From Lepidodermella squamata (Eukaryota > Gastrotricha): DNA of 64,000 bases. The notes below the pieces were generated by a model. That model saw only the letters and a list, made by a program, of their open reading frames with translations. It ran no database searches and was not told the origin of the DNA. Shown one piece after another: positions 22,404 to 34,150 of the stretch (position 1 is the stretch's first letter; each line of letters starts with the position of its first letter). The translations under genes and the position numbers were made by a program. The DNA lies in assembly GCA_047495785.1 (NCBI GenBank), contig JBLDXI010000015.1, positions 4,464,001-4,528,000 on the forward strand, read 5' to 3'.

Positions 22404-22741
22404 TGTATGGCGAGCGTGCGAGTAAAATCACGAATAAAACTGTTCCTCTTTCTTATCTTTTCTTTGGGAATAGTGGAAATCTTCTAAGCTCCAATATTCG
22501 GAAATTGATCGCTCCAATTTAAAAATCACAAGATGCGCGAACATTCATCGGGCGGATGAGCTCAAAAACTTACCTCAACACGCAATTTTCTCGAGTTGTT
22601 TACAGTAGAGCCAAACCGACGTATTGTTGTTGTTTTCGAACAAAATCTAGTTTATTTAGCTGCCGGCATGCTGGAGCAGTTCATACACTGAATGCATGAA
22701 AATAAGAGACTGCGAGGGCGCATTCCTTGAATTTGAACAAA
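22404..22741. other. Intergenic region, nothing recognised
   Basis: This holds the 3' end of homeodomain gene 2 and the upstream region of the next gene. No repeat or RNA gene is visible. An AATAAA at about 22433 may end the homeodomain transcript. Confidence 0.4.
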
Positions 22742-24289
22742 ATGCCGTCACCGGATTTTTTCAGAAGCGATCTCTATCGATATGGGCACATGATAGCCCT
22801 TAGCGCTCTGGTTGTAACATGCACAGTTATTTACTTTGCAACAAATAATACGTCGATATCATCAGTTCTTTCAGCCGCTCTTCGCACTGTTAGTGACTTG
22901 CCGTTACCAGGCGAAGATGAACAACAGCCGGATCCGAATAGCCAATATTCCAGCTTTTTCGACAAACCTTATAAATTGCAAGAGGAGGCACCTGCTACGC
23001 TAATCGTCCGGCCGAACATTGCTATCTACGAGGAATCCTGCAATAAGCTGTTCGAAATAGTAAACTGTTCCAGTTACAGCTTCAGATCGGACCAAATTAA
23101 TAAAAAATCAGTTTCAATGAGTGCGAATGGCGCTTTGGATTTCAGTCATGTTGTTTTGATTGTACACTATGCGGATCGAAATATGTACGCCTCGGCTGAA
23201 AGCACCTACGCACTATATTACAGGTATTTTCGAATGAGGTATCTCAGTAATTTTTTAATGCTTTCTTCGACAGAGTTTTTGCTGATGTTTTATTCTGCGG
23301 CCCTGATGCAGAAGACTCTCAGTTTCGAAGCTTCATAAACAATGGATCACACGAATTCTATAGATCCGCAAAATTCATACCTTACGGAATTTATGACTCG
23401 AGATCTGATGGAAATCCGTATCTCTGTATTTCAGTGGCTTCGGAAATTTACCCATCAATCGCGAATGACTACAAGGGCATTCTCCTCCTGACGGACAGCG
23501 TGGCCATAAATTATTGGAATTTTCGCAACTTGTCACTCGAGCGAAATTGGCTTGTCGAAGTTTCTGAAGACGTTGCTTTCGACGTTGATACGGTGAGATC
23601 ATTACTCTTTTTGAAAACTTCATTAGCACTCGTTTTCAGGGTTACATCTGCAATGGTTCGAATTTGACCAATTTTATCGATTGCAACCCGAATCGACCGG
23701 CGAATCTAAGCGGAAACCTGGTCAAAGTTCAAGAATTTTACAAAAGGCTGCACCACTTGTTTTCAATCAGTTACCACAGATCGGATAATGTGGCATTAGC
23801 TGCTGAATTCCCACATCCCAATCGAAGATTAGACAACTGGCCCGAATACTGGCTTCAGGTTCATCGGGCTCTCTCAAATGCGACGGGAGGTAGGTAATAA
23901 TGCTTCGAGGCTCAGGGTCTATTGCGGGATTTTTTCTGTAAATAGGTGAACGTCGCTTGAGAGTTGGCGATTCCAAAGATCGGCGATCTATCATCTATAT
24001 TACTCAAAAGAGTCTCAAAGATTCCGTACCACTGCTCGAGCTTTTTGGAAGGTATAAGATTCCGTCGGAAATCGCTGTGCCAACCGTGGTCAGAAGTATA
24101 TCTAGAACAAATGGGGTTGAAATCTTGAACATTGCTACTCCGCAAGTTCGGAAGTACTTTGCGAGATCTATTCGAGTAAAATCAGCAGACTTCGCGAGAA
24201 ATCTCAATGGGACGAGTGACGCCAAGGAGGCAAGTTGCCTGTTCTGCCAAGCACTACAGATGGGATCATTTTATTCTCAAATGACTTGA
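22742..24289 (+). CDS. Type II membrane protein of uncertain family (possible STELLO/DUF288-like glycosyltransferase)
   Basis: Exons 22742-23223, 23274-23592, 23640-23889 and 23946-24289; 464 residues. There is a short cytoplasmic N terminus, one transmembrane anchor at about residues 20-37 (IALSALVVTCTVIYFAT), a linker, and a lumenal domain with Cys residues and several NxS/T sites. Motifs include DFSHVVLIVHYADRNMY, FADVLFCGPD, and DYKGILLLTDSVAINYWNF. The pattern of a hydrophobic strand, then FCGP, then a G-L-L-D-D/N-Y-W-N-like block reminds me of DUF288/STELLO-type proteins of nematodes and other invertebrates, which are thought to act in the Golgi. I am not sure of this; a database search is needed to settle it. 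The ATG at 22742 directly precedes the anchor. Confidence 0.7.
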
Positions 24290-24534
24290 AACCTCTGAAG
24301 AGAATAACAAAATAATCATCCGTTTATTGCAAGAATATTCGCTCTGTTACAGAAATATTATTTAAATAGTAACCGGGAAATGTTTTAAATGACGCAGAGA
24401 AGTCGCTCTTAAATTTGAAAAAGCTATACAAAAACTAATAATGCAAGATATAACTATAATCATCAATAAATTTCGTTAAATAAAGGTCAGCGCATTGATA
24501 CGATTGGCTACACCACGATTTCTCGGTTTCAGGT

Positions 24535-26959
24535 TCATACCTTTATAGTTACTGCCATTGTTCTCAATTTTTGTTCTTTCTCTTTGACGATTTCGGCGCG
24601 GCGAGCTTTGAAAAATGGCTTGTAGGTCAATCCGACGAATCCAGCCGATAGCAAGAAGCATACAGCGCCGAAAACGTAAGCATACACTGGAGACAGCGTA
24701 TCCAACCAGGCTATAATAAATTCAAAGGTTAACCGTCGCATTCGATATATCACAGCTTACTGGGTAAAATGAATCCCAAAATCTGTACAAAACCCTGAAT
24801 GCACAGAAACCAGCCGAACGAAGCTCCGGCATTTTCGGCACCATACATGTCGCGAACGATAACCGAGCGCATTGTCACCAGGGGAGCGATGAAGAAACCG
24901 TAGACCAAAACAAAGGTGACAAACGAAGCATCGCCTAAAAACATGAGGTGCGGGAAAATGAGCAGAGCGATGGCAGACACAACGTGGCCAATGATGAAAA
25001 TCCAGTAACTGGTAAAAATAGCGTATTTGAGGCCTAGATCGCCTAATTTGCCGGTAACTAGACGGCCAACGGCGTTGAAAACACCCCACATAAGTACCAG
25101 GTTAAGCTGAACAACATAACTGACTCCCCACTCGGGGTTTTGTGATTGAGCCGTAACCAGCAACATTGGAACATAGTAACCTAAGGTGTGATAGATAAAA
25201 TACATACTTATAAAGTAGTGATAAATTAAAGGTAAACGATAATATGCCGATCAATCTATCAAACTAACCGACGATGGAAAAAACAGCGGCGCTCAATAAG
25301 CATAAGAATGAAGGCTGACAAACCAGCTTTGCGTTGAAATATCTGTAAAAAATAAAATAAAATAGATATACGTGATAAATGATAGCTGCGCCGTTATCTC
25401 ACTTTCTCAACACCTGAACGAATGTCAGGGGAACTTCGACGACCTGACTAGCTATCCACATCGCCGACTGGAATATGGATGAATGTTGATGGTGAGGCGA
25501 TGGATTTTTAACTGGCTCAGGTGCGTTTGGTCGAGGTTGTTCCTCTTCACTTTCGTCTTCAGAACTGTCCTCATGGATAACTTGGGTCACGCTAGTTTTA
25601 CCTGAAATAAATGTCACTTTGTCAACGAAAATCTGAAAGTAATTTCAAACTCAACTGTTAGCGCCAAGTTGTTGTTGGCGTCTTTGAGCAACTCGAATCA
25701 ACAGGTTTTCTCTTGTGATAATCGCATTGTCGAGCGAGTGGTTGGTATCTAATCTGCTTCGAATTTTGTCTTCGGATATTTTTTTCAAAATATGGCAAGG
25801 TGGGATGGGAACAGACTCTCGATCGTCTGGCGGCCGATGTTCGACTTCCTCTTCGTCGCTGCTCGCATCTTCGATAACTTGATTGTTCGGCTTTTCTGAT
25901 TCGATAGGCTCAGCTGCCTGCTCTGATATCTTGTTGATATGATGGCGATCTAGAGCCAAAAATTAGCGCATAACATAAAGGTATTATGGATATCTTACTT
26001 GGCTGTCGTTTCTTTTTCTTGGGTTTGAGGCTTTGCATAAAAGCCAATGCGCATATCACACCGTTCAGAGTGAGACCACCGAAAATCGCTAGGGAACCTC
26101 TCCAGCCGTATTCTTTGAAAACAGGAGGAATAATCAAGGAATAAAAAATAGCTCCCACCGGAGAGCCACAGGCAGTGATTCCTTGGGCCAACGCCCGCTG
26201 ATTTGGAGGGAAGTAGTCGGTAATAACAACGAAGGAAGGTCCGTAAAGCAAAGCCGATGCGATGCCTTGGAAAATTCCCAGCATGAAAAGATCGAAGTAG
26301 AATCCAGCTTGGAAGAAGTAATTGCCCCAGGCGAGTAGAAACGAAGTCGTCGAAATAAGGGATGCAAATATGATGACACGAGTTGGACCCAAAAATTCGG
26401 TCACGGCAATGCAAAGTGGGGCTGAGAAGTTTTCGAAAATAAATAAACAGTAAGGCTCGAACTTATTATTGTCATTATGCGTATGTCATTTTACTTTCCT
26501 CGATTTAGCAATAAAATAAAATGAATTTAGCTATGGTTTCAGCTTAAATCATTTTCATTATTTCTAGCCAATTACGACCTAATAATCGTGGAACCTTTAT
26601 CTGCTCAACGCACCATAATTATTTCGATCTGCGAATCTTCTTTTAGCTGTAAAATAAATTGTTCACAATCTATTTCCCTGGCATGCTCTTTGGAAGTTGC
26701 GTTGAATTCATGTTTATAGACAATTTCTCATTTGACCTCATCAATCAAGTAAAACTAAAATAATACCGAAAATTAGATAGAACGTTGGAACCAAACCGCC
26801 AATGATGGAGATTTTCCACGAGTCATATTCTGGATAGTCGTCTTCAATAAAAAGTCGAATGATTCCAAAAACGAAGCAATAGCCATCGACTACCAAGTTC
26901 AAGTAGAAGGTTGCTGCCAGTACAACCCAGCCGAAATGTAGGCCACCTTTGGCCGCCAT
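24535..26959 (-). CDS. Major facilitator, SLC16 (monocarboxylate transporter)-like
   Basis: Minus-strand exons 26959-26767, 26421-25999, 25949-25656, 25601-25403, 25342-25265, 25206-24761 and 24710-24535; 602 residues. The start KGGLHFGWVVLAATF resembles the SLC16 DGGWGW signature before helix 1. Six N-terminal helices are followed by a long acidic, Ser-rich cytoplasmic loop (about 200-370) and then six more helices ending with KPFFKARRAEIVKEKE. SLC16 members move monocarboxylates, aromatic amino acids or other organic acids at the plasma membrane; the substrate cannot be told. Glycine- and proline-rich helix motifs (GASFGWFLCIQGF, PVGAIFYS) are typical. The junction between the fifth and sixth exons needs a donor at 25264, which is less certain than the rest. 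The first intron (345 bp) is the longest. The last intron-like GTATGA at the end was read as coding plus stop. Confidence 0.78.
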
Positions 26960-27794
26960 TTCAGCATGAAATAACTGACGCTTATCGCAAATATTATCGG
27001 AAATGTGTCTTCTAGTCAAGAGTATTCAATAAATTTCAAATTCTCGGTTACAAAATGTTATATCAAGGTCATAAAAATTTCCATAAGATGCCTTCTTATT
27101 CTGAGAGTTCTAAGGCAAGGCTGTACGATTCGCTGTAAGGTTGAAAAGGTTAAAAAGATTTGCAAGAGTTGGTCGATCTGTTTGCACTAGTTCTGACCAG
27201 GCTGCAGGAAACCGGTGGGTACTGGCTTAACAGATTACTTCTGTACGGTATCGTGTAAGATAAGGCACAAAATGACGACAGCTGTACGGCCATTATGAAA
27301 ACATCAAGTTATCTTGTAGGGGTTACTCAAAAAGCGGCAGGATATATAATCGTGTTTTACCTACGTTTCTGGTCTCGTCTAAACAGCCGATAAGGGCCGC
27401 AGCCAGTTTTTGGGGGGCAATCGACAGTCATCTCGCCACCTATAATCCCTTTGAACTCATCTTTTGGCGAAAATGGATAAATATAGTTCAAAAATCAATT
27501 GTTTTCATAAGAAGACATGCGCCATCAACAAATATATTGCTTTTTATTGCCATTCTATCACCTCAAGATCTAGCGGCTATGCACTACTCTAATGCTAGGC
27601 CGAAGTAATACAAAAGACGTAGATCGAAATACGAGAGCCAGCGCCACATGTAGAGAAAATACGCCTTTTGCCAAACAAACCGATCACAAATTCAGTTAGT
27701 TATCAGTAGCTTCAGTTAGGAAGACAAAAAGGTTTATTTATAAGCTTTTAGCTTTGCGAAGTCAATTCAGCATTGTCTCTCAATTAATTTGATT
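26960..27794. other. Intergenic region between the transporter and SOD2
   Basis: No gene, RNA or repeat is recognised. It contains the upstream region of the transporter and the 3' UTR of SOD2, which point away from each other's promoters. Confidence 0.4.
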
Positions 27795-28665
27795 TTAGGA
27801 ATATTTCATTTTGGCATTGTGGAAACGCTCGTTGATATTCTCCCAGTTGATGACGTTCCAAATTGCTTTGACATAGTCGGGGCGTGCGTTCTTGTATTGC
27901 AAATAATATGCGTGTTCCCAAACGTCGATGCCGAGCAGCGGCACGATGCCACCGGTGACAACTTGTAAGGGATCCTAAAAAGACAATATTCGAGTCTACC
28001 AAAATTATCACAATTTATATTTACTTGGTTAGCAGTAGTTGAAATGTCCAGAAGCCTGGTGCGTGGGTCATAACCGAGCCAGCCCCATCCCGAGCCTTGG
28101 ATGCCAACACACAGAGTCGTTAACTGATCCTTGAAGCTGTCAAAAGATCCATATTTCGACGTGATCGCATCGAGAATATCACCTGGTGTTAAAAGTTAGC
28201 ATTTATTAAAAAAGCGTGGCATTTTAGCAAAATACCTTTCGGGGTACCACCGCCTTTCGGTGAGAGATTTGTCCAGAAAATGCTATGATTCAAATGACCA
28301 CCGCCGTTAAATCGGATGACCTGTTGTAAATTGATAATGGCCGTGGTGTCGCCTATGATTAAACATAATTTGAATAAGATTGGTCGATAGTTAAAGGCCT
28401 ATGAGTTACCCTTGTCGATAGCTTCCTTCAACTTCGTTTCGGCTGCATTGTAATTATTAACGTATGCAGCATGGTGCTTCTGATGATGCAGTCGCATGAT
28501 ATCACCAGAAATTACAGGTTCGAGCTAAAATTATCCTTAATAATCGACAGGTTTGAATGCTAATCTAATAAAACTTACCGCATTGTACTCGTACGGAAGC
28601 TCTGGTAACGTATGAGCAAAGCGACGCCCAGCCGTAAAAGACCTTCTGATTAAGCCTTGCAGCAT
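27795..28665 (-). CDS. SOD2: Mitochondrial manganese superoxide dismutase
   Basis: Minus-strand exons 28665-28579, 28524-28410, 28352-28236, 28182-28025 and 27974-27795; 218 residues. The first exon encodes a basic, Ser/Arg-rich mitochondrial presequence ([18 protein letters not shown]) and the mature start LPELPYEY. The metal ligands are visible: the first His in [17 protein letters not shown], the second in NGGGHLNHS, and Asp and His in [23 protein letters not shown] and NVINWENI are Mn/Fe-SOD hallmarks, and the length and QGS-containing active site favour Mn. It converts matrix superoxide to peroxide. [17 protein letters not shown] departs slightly from the common DPLQ-TTGLIPLLGID, which is harmless. 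Together with the GPx this gives two antioxidant genes in the window, but they are 25 kb apart. Confidence 0.95.
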
Positions 28666-30229
28666 TGCTAGTTTTCTATGAATAATGGTGAATTCTTTAA
28701 TATTCGGCAGTTTAGCATGGCATGAGTGGGATGATAAGCACGAGGAACAATTAGCTGCGCTAAAAATTCAAATTATTTTAGATGAGCTTCTCAATTCGCA
28801 TCAGTCTACAGAAGAACTTTCTTGTATTGCTATTTCTTACACAAGCCTTTGACGCACTTAGGAAGGCTCGTCTCTTTATATTTCGTTGTATAGTGATGTG
28901 TGATGTAGTGTGATGTCACAGTGGAAATTTTTGCTGTGACTTGATTTTAGCGATCCAATCTTCATACCGCATAAGTAAACGTTTAGTGTTTGGCGCACGC
29001 AAACTCAAGAACCCCGTGATTTTCAGCGCTTAAATTGTCAACACATCGTCAAACTAACCACAAGCATCAATTGTTTCAACACATCTAATTTGATTGAAGT
29101 ATTAAGTATCATAATAATTGAAGGTTTACTGACAAGATACCACAATTAATTTCGATACGAACTTTCATTTCTCACGATCCGATGCAATATTGCGCAAAAA
29201 GACCAGCATTAATAACATTCAAGCTATAAGGTAACATGCTCAATGCATCTGATGTGTTTATTAAAGAGCCTTTATCGTAAACTTATTTATGAGAAGGCAA
29301 GACGCTACCTATGAAAAGGCTTTACACTCTCGTCTTGTACATAGCCTGCCGGAAAACCCACAGCCCGAGATGGAGTATATCCTTGGGTCCGGTTAGGAAC
29401 GCAGGAGGACCTAACTTATCGCCCGAGTTAATCCAAATCAGGTACACAACTTCAGAACAAAACCCTCCTTCTGCTCCCGGGGAACAGATTTCCGTCACGA
29501 CACAGCTGACTTTCAAGGCTGAGAGCGTCATGTGACTTGTCACGTGCTTAAAATGTTAAAATTCCATAAGATTGTGAAAAACAGTCATTTTTATTGAATT
29601 TAAAAAAAAATAATTAAAAATGTGAGAAACTTTATTCTAAAATGGCGGCAAGTTTCAAATCGTCAACGCATGCGAAAACAAAGTCGCGATTCTAGTTGTC
29701 GAGGGTCTAGTGGTTAGGATTCCGCGCTTTCTGCAGCGGCCCGGGTCATGGGTCGCGGATTCTTCCGCAGTTGCTGCGGTAGAGCCGAAGAATGAGGAGT
29801 CCTAATACCGTTCTGCCATAACTGGCAAACTGCATAAAATCCTCAGATAACGCTTGCTTAATCGCCACATCTTTCTATATGGACAGATGATCAGCAAAAG
29901 GTTAAGTATTCCTGACCATCTAGTCCAGATATTTTATCAGAAAGACAAGTTGGAATTCCAGCAGCTTTGGACCGTACTGTCTAGAAAATAGTTTCAAGTT
30001 CTTCAAAATCTCCGAAAGAACGAAATAGTGTTATAGTGTTATGTGCAAAGTGAACGGTAAAGATTGACGAAGTTTTATCTAAAGCATGATCTCCTGATCT
30101 CCTGAATGCCCTTTCTCCTATCCCCTGTTGTACTATTTATCATTCAACAATGCCTCTTGGTATATGGTACACGATTTTGGTATAAGCTGTGTTGTTTTCT
30201 TACTTCTAGAATTTGAATTAAGCTGAAGA
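28666..30229. other. Divergent intergenic region between SOD2 and ORC3
   Basis: The two genes point away from each other. A stretch at 29311-29540 is open on both strands but lacks motifs. A tRNA-Glu-like fragment lies at 29697-29770. An acceptor-like TTCTTACTTCTAG ends about 20 bases before the ORC3 start. Confidence 0.45.
29697..29770 (+). pseudogene. tRNA-Glu-like sequence (decayed tRNA or SINE head)
   Basis: GGTCTAGTGGTTAGGATTCC is nearly the D-arm region of animal tRNA-Glu, followed by an anticodon-like CTTTCTG loop (TTC) and GGCCCGGGT, again as in tRNA-Glu. The anticodon stem is one base off, the T-arm no longer matches GGTTCGANTCC, and no acceptor-stem partner is visible, so it should not be a working tRNA. 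Confidence 0.4.
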
Positions 30230-33200
30230 ATGGTGGTTTTCGCCCAATCTAGATGCAAATGGGCGGCAAACGAAATTGAGAAAACCGGCTGCGCAGCCAT
30301 TGGCGTTACCAAGGGGAAAGGGCGCAAATCAATTGCTCCTGTTCTGATTTTGGATCCCATCGAGCACTTGCCCTCGGTGGATAAAGAAAAACTTTCACTT
30401 ATTGCCAGTTACAAGGAAGCCCTTGCTGATGTGGTTAAGGAAGCTCGCGATAATTACATTTCTAAGTTGTCATTACTTGTGACTCAAGCTGTCTACAACC
30501 CGTTTACAGTTGATTCATCCCTAAAAGCTGAGGCTATATGTAACCCATATTTGTCCGTATTTGCGGTGCGCATCCCACCTACACTTAGCGACGCGGCTTT
30601 GCTTTACTCGAGCATTTTAGAGGAGTTGGAGCTAGGTGACTCCAGTTCGTTGGTTGTTCGTCTCAAAACTCTGCATAGCGAGACTCTGCAGTTACTTTTT
30701 ACTGAAATCGCTAAGAAGATTACAAAGGTAAGACTAATAGCGACTAATTTCATAGACAATTCCATTATTCCCTGATTTCAGGATCATAATCTTCCTAACT
30801 GCTCATTCGACTTACTGATTAAGCTGCTGTCATCGGGTACAATTAAGTATAATAAGTTAATTCTGGTGTTCGAAAATGCTGAGCAAGTTCCCTTCGGTGT
30901 CCTATCAACAGCGATGCAACTATTCGGTCAGAGCTTCCCTGCCGACGGTGTAAGGCCTGTTTTTGTTTTCGGTGTTTCGTCTGCTGAATCATGGCACAAA
31001 ATGCATGTCTCGCTTCCTCTTCGATCACTTCGCAATACCAGTTTGTGCTTTCTATCGGCTGGTGTTAACGCCCATGTCCAGGATGAAAATGGTGAGAAGG
31101 ACGTCGACTTTGTTGAACATGTGCTTCAGGAAGTGATGTTATCGGAAAGATTCCCGCTGAAGATTGGACCATTGTGTGCTACCGAAGTTCTCACTTGGTT
31201 TCGAGATGGACGCCTGAGCATTGCAACTGTGGAAAAGCTGTTCCATTTCATTGCTCAGCATCAGCTCTACAGAATTATGGCAGAGGATGGCGAAAGTTTA
31301 ATAAGAGTTTTACCCGGCTCAAAGAACATGGACCTTGGAGCTCAGGCAGCTCGCCAGCGTACTGCTGATGTCAATGTGAAAAGCTGTTTATCTCGTCTCC
31401 AACCTTATTGGATTGATGTGAAAGCCGCTTGTTTAGTTCTGAAGCAAATCGAAGACACTGTTTTGGGCAGTACTTTCCAAACGAACCCGAATCGAACCAG
31501 TGTTCTGGAAATATATCGCATGACTCTTGAATGGAATATTGCTCAAACCCGTTGGTGCAGTCGGTTATTGATGGGCATTAATACGTTGTCGGAAGATGAT
31601 TTGGACAAGTTATTGGCTAAATTGATCAGCATTCTAAACGATGTGAAGGTTGGGACGAATACTCTGGAACTGCCTGAGGACAATCGGCCTAATTTCCTCC
31701 GTCTGCTTGACATTTGCATGGACCTGCGCCATCAATATGAAGTCCAAAAGAATGACAAGAACGATGCTGCAAAAGCCGCTAAAGTTTCGGCGCGGGCTTC
31801 GGTTTTCGCGACGCCACATGCCTCTAAGGAAAACCGGAAAACGATGATGGGACTATTCGGAACGCCTCAAACCAATTCAATGTCCTATTTCGAAATGCAG
31901 GTTAGGTTGATTTTTCCCGCATATTGTTTAATCTATATTAATCAATTAGGCACGTCTGAGGGCTGAAATCAAGGCGAATAAGGGGGATGACGATTCCTCA
32001 AAGCTCGCTTCTGTCTCAACTCCAGGTGGAAGCTTGAAATATGGAACTCGGCAATTTGCGAATCAGTTGCGTGATTGGCTTTCCGAATGGGTTCCCAACA
32101 AATCGAAAATTCTGAACCTGGACCAATCAGCTGTATTCTATTTCGACGATTTATTGCAACTGGCTGATAGCTTCAATCCTGATATGAACGAGCTACTGTC
32201 GTCTGGCTTGTCGGCTAAAAGTTTGCGCCAACATCTGACCCTAAAGGTGCCAGCCTTGTCGGACTTCGATGTCCACGTCCTGTTTTCTGTTTTCACTTCA
32301 TCGTCTACAACTGGAAACATTCCGACTACAGCTGGCCTCAATGTCTGGTATGCTGCGTTTTCTGAAGCTCGGAAACTACGACGCCGTAAAACAGACCCGC
32401 CGATCGATGACCGTGAAATGCAGGTATGAAGTCATTTTTGAATAAAAGCTTGAATAAGTCAAGTCGATGATACTAAATCGATACTAAATCGCCCTCCCTT
32501 TTTCATCATGACCCTGGGTTTCATTTCATTACAGTACAATCAGCTACTAATATGTAAAAAAATTCAATATTGGCTTCTCAAAGTGCTGATATTTGAAAAA
32601 TCACTGATTGATATCGGCTCGGCAGGCTGAAGTTTATCTCGCAAAATAACCTCTCGTACCGCAATATGGGTAATACAATTGATCTGATATCTGATAAGCT
32701 TGATAATAAAAAATTGAGACGCAAAACCAGAAAATGCTAAGTCTAATCTAGAAAAAGCCGGAGCTTAAAATTTTATGCAAGTGAGACGCACGCCAAGAAA
32801 AGGGCCCTTATTATTTCAGGCTGTCAAATAAAAAATGGGACTGCATACCGTAACGTGTGGTGATTGTGGACACGGTAACTTTGGACACTTTCGGCTTTGC
32901 AGGTGTTTAGCTTTTCAGGGTTGAACGTTCAAATCATGGGGGTTTTTGCTTAAAATTCTCCGTCTCTTCAGCTTTCGTTTGAAATAAAAATCAAGACGAT
33001 TGGAGCTGAAATCGGATTTCAGAAAAAGTTACAAGCAGTTAGACTTTGGGTGCCGTTTTGGGACCCCCATTCTATCTTTCTAATAATCGATCAGTTTTCA
33101 ATGAAAGTTGGCGTGAGTATTCTCCTATCTATACTATCCCTATAATCGAAGATAAAAGGCAATCCGTCGACGCGTTTTAGCAGGGCATTTACCTGAAAAA

Positions 33201-34028
33201 CAGGTGAAAATTGGGGTAATTTTGGACACTTTTGGACGGTTTAAGTATGCTGCTGCGCAGAAACGTATTTTTATTGAACTTCCGAGAAACAGATGATGCG
33301 CCATCTGTTCATAATTGGGTCGAAATCTGACCCAAGATTAAATGAAAAGACCATGAAAAACAGATAATTCACAATGAAATTCCAATGAAATTGCATATGC
33401 AAATGAGTGTCCAAAGCTACCCTCTAATTGTCCAAAGTTACCGGAACACATATTAATTAGCCAAAGGTCAGGTAAAATTCTCAAAATTTTTAAAATTTTC
33501 ATTAAATTCAAAAATCCCCGTCCCCACCTTTGGTAAAAATTTCGGAAATTTAGGAGCAAAGGCTGATTTTTAATGTTCGAAAAATACGTTTTGTCCAAAG
33601 TTACCACTCGTTACGGTAATAATAAACAATTGTCGCCAGTTGCTTTTTTTCAAAAAGAGCAAAAATTCAATATCGGCCCTTTTCTTGGCGCGCGTCTCAA
33701 ATTTAAAGTGTTCACTTGATACACCTAAATTAGCAGCAAACGGAGTTACAGTTAATCACATCGGATTATCTATAATCTATTATCTCCCTATTTATAGATT
33801 AGGATCATAAAACTGTGCTCAATAAATTGAGATAATTTGTAGGCAAATTCACCTTTTTATGGATACCTCATTATCAATTTTCCCTTGTTAACCTTTATTT
33901 GTTGTTACCAGGCTCGATTCGTCTCTGCGCTCGACGAACTGGAAGTGCGTGGCCTCCTTCGATACAACCCGCCCCGTCGAACCATCACCAAGCTGTTCGA
34001 ATGTGAAGAAGACGACGAACTATCGTGA
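30230..34028 (+). CDS. ORC3: Origin recognition complex subunit 3
   Basis: Exons 30230-30727, 30782-31900, 31950-32423 and 33912-34028; 735 residues against about 711 in human. ORC3 pairs with ORC2 in the complex that loads MCM helicases at replication origins. The N-terminal half is the AAA-like/latheo domain: ILVFENAEQVPFGVLS is a degenerate Walker B-like strand, and CFLSAGVNAH lies further on. The C-terminal winged helix is visible in exons 3-4, ending RFVSALDELEVRGLLRYN, where human ORC3 has a similar helix and wing before its end. A Ser/Thr-rich, basic linker (ARASVFATPHASKENRKTMMGLFGTP) contains TP sites that a cyclin-dependent kinase could use. The last intron is 1.49 kb, against 49-54 bp for the others, and holds the palindromic element at 32783-33698. 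Family assignment is from overall architecture and terminal motifs. Confidence 0.8.
32783..33698. mobile_element. Palindromic non-autonomous element in the last ORC3 intron
   Basis: The outer arms are GAGACGCACGCCAAGAAAAG at 32783 and, inverted, the same with one change ending at 33698. Inside lies a second inverted pair: TACCGTAACGTGTGGT from 32846 and the reverse of TACCGTAACGAGTGGT ending at 33618, compatible with a TA target site (Tc1/mariner-like). A motif close to GGTAACTTTGGACA recurs about five times in both directions (near 32874, 33215, 33408, 33430 and 33592). No transposase frame is seen. The inner termini resemble those of the element at 40584-40954. The whole may be one element nested in another. 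Confidence 0.65.
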
Positions 34029-34144
34029 ACAATTACTTGATTTTTCAATTTCCTCGTTTTAAGTTTCAGTCGCAATTTTGCATGACGCATTCCGGTGAAT
34101 CGTAAGAGTTATGTCTTAGCATGAACGTTGCGCATCTTTTTTGC

Positions 34145-34150
34145 AATAAA
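34145..34150 (+). terminator. Polyadenylation signal of ORC3
   Basis: AATAAA lies 117 bp after the ORC3 stop and is followed by a GT/T-rich stretch, as expected for a cleavage site. Confidence 0.65.

Noticed and set aside
29311-29543. Overlapping open frames on both strands upstream of ORC3
   Set aside because: No domain, no supporting splice sites, and openness on both strands is expected from base composition.
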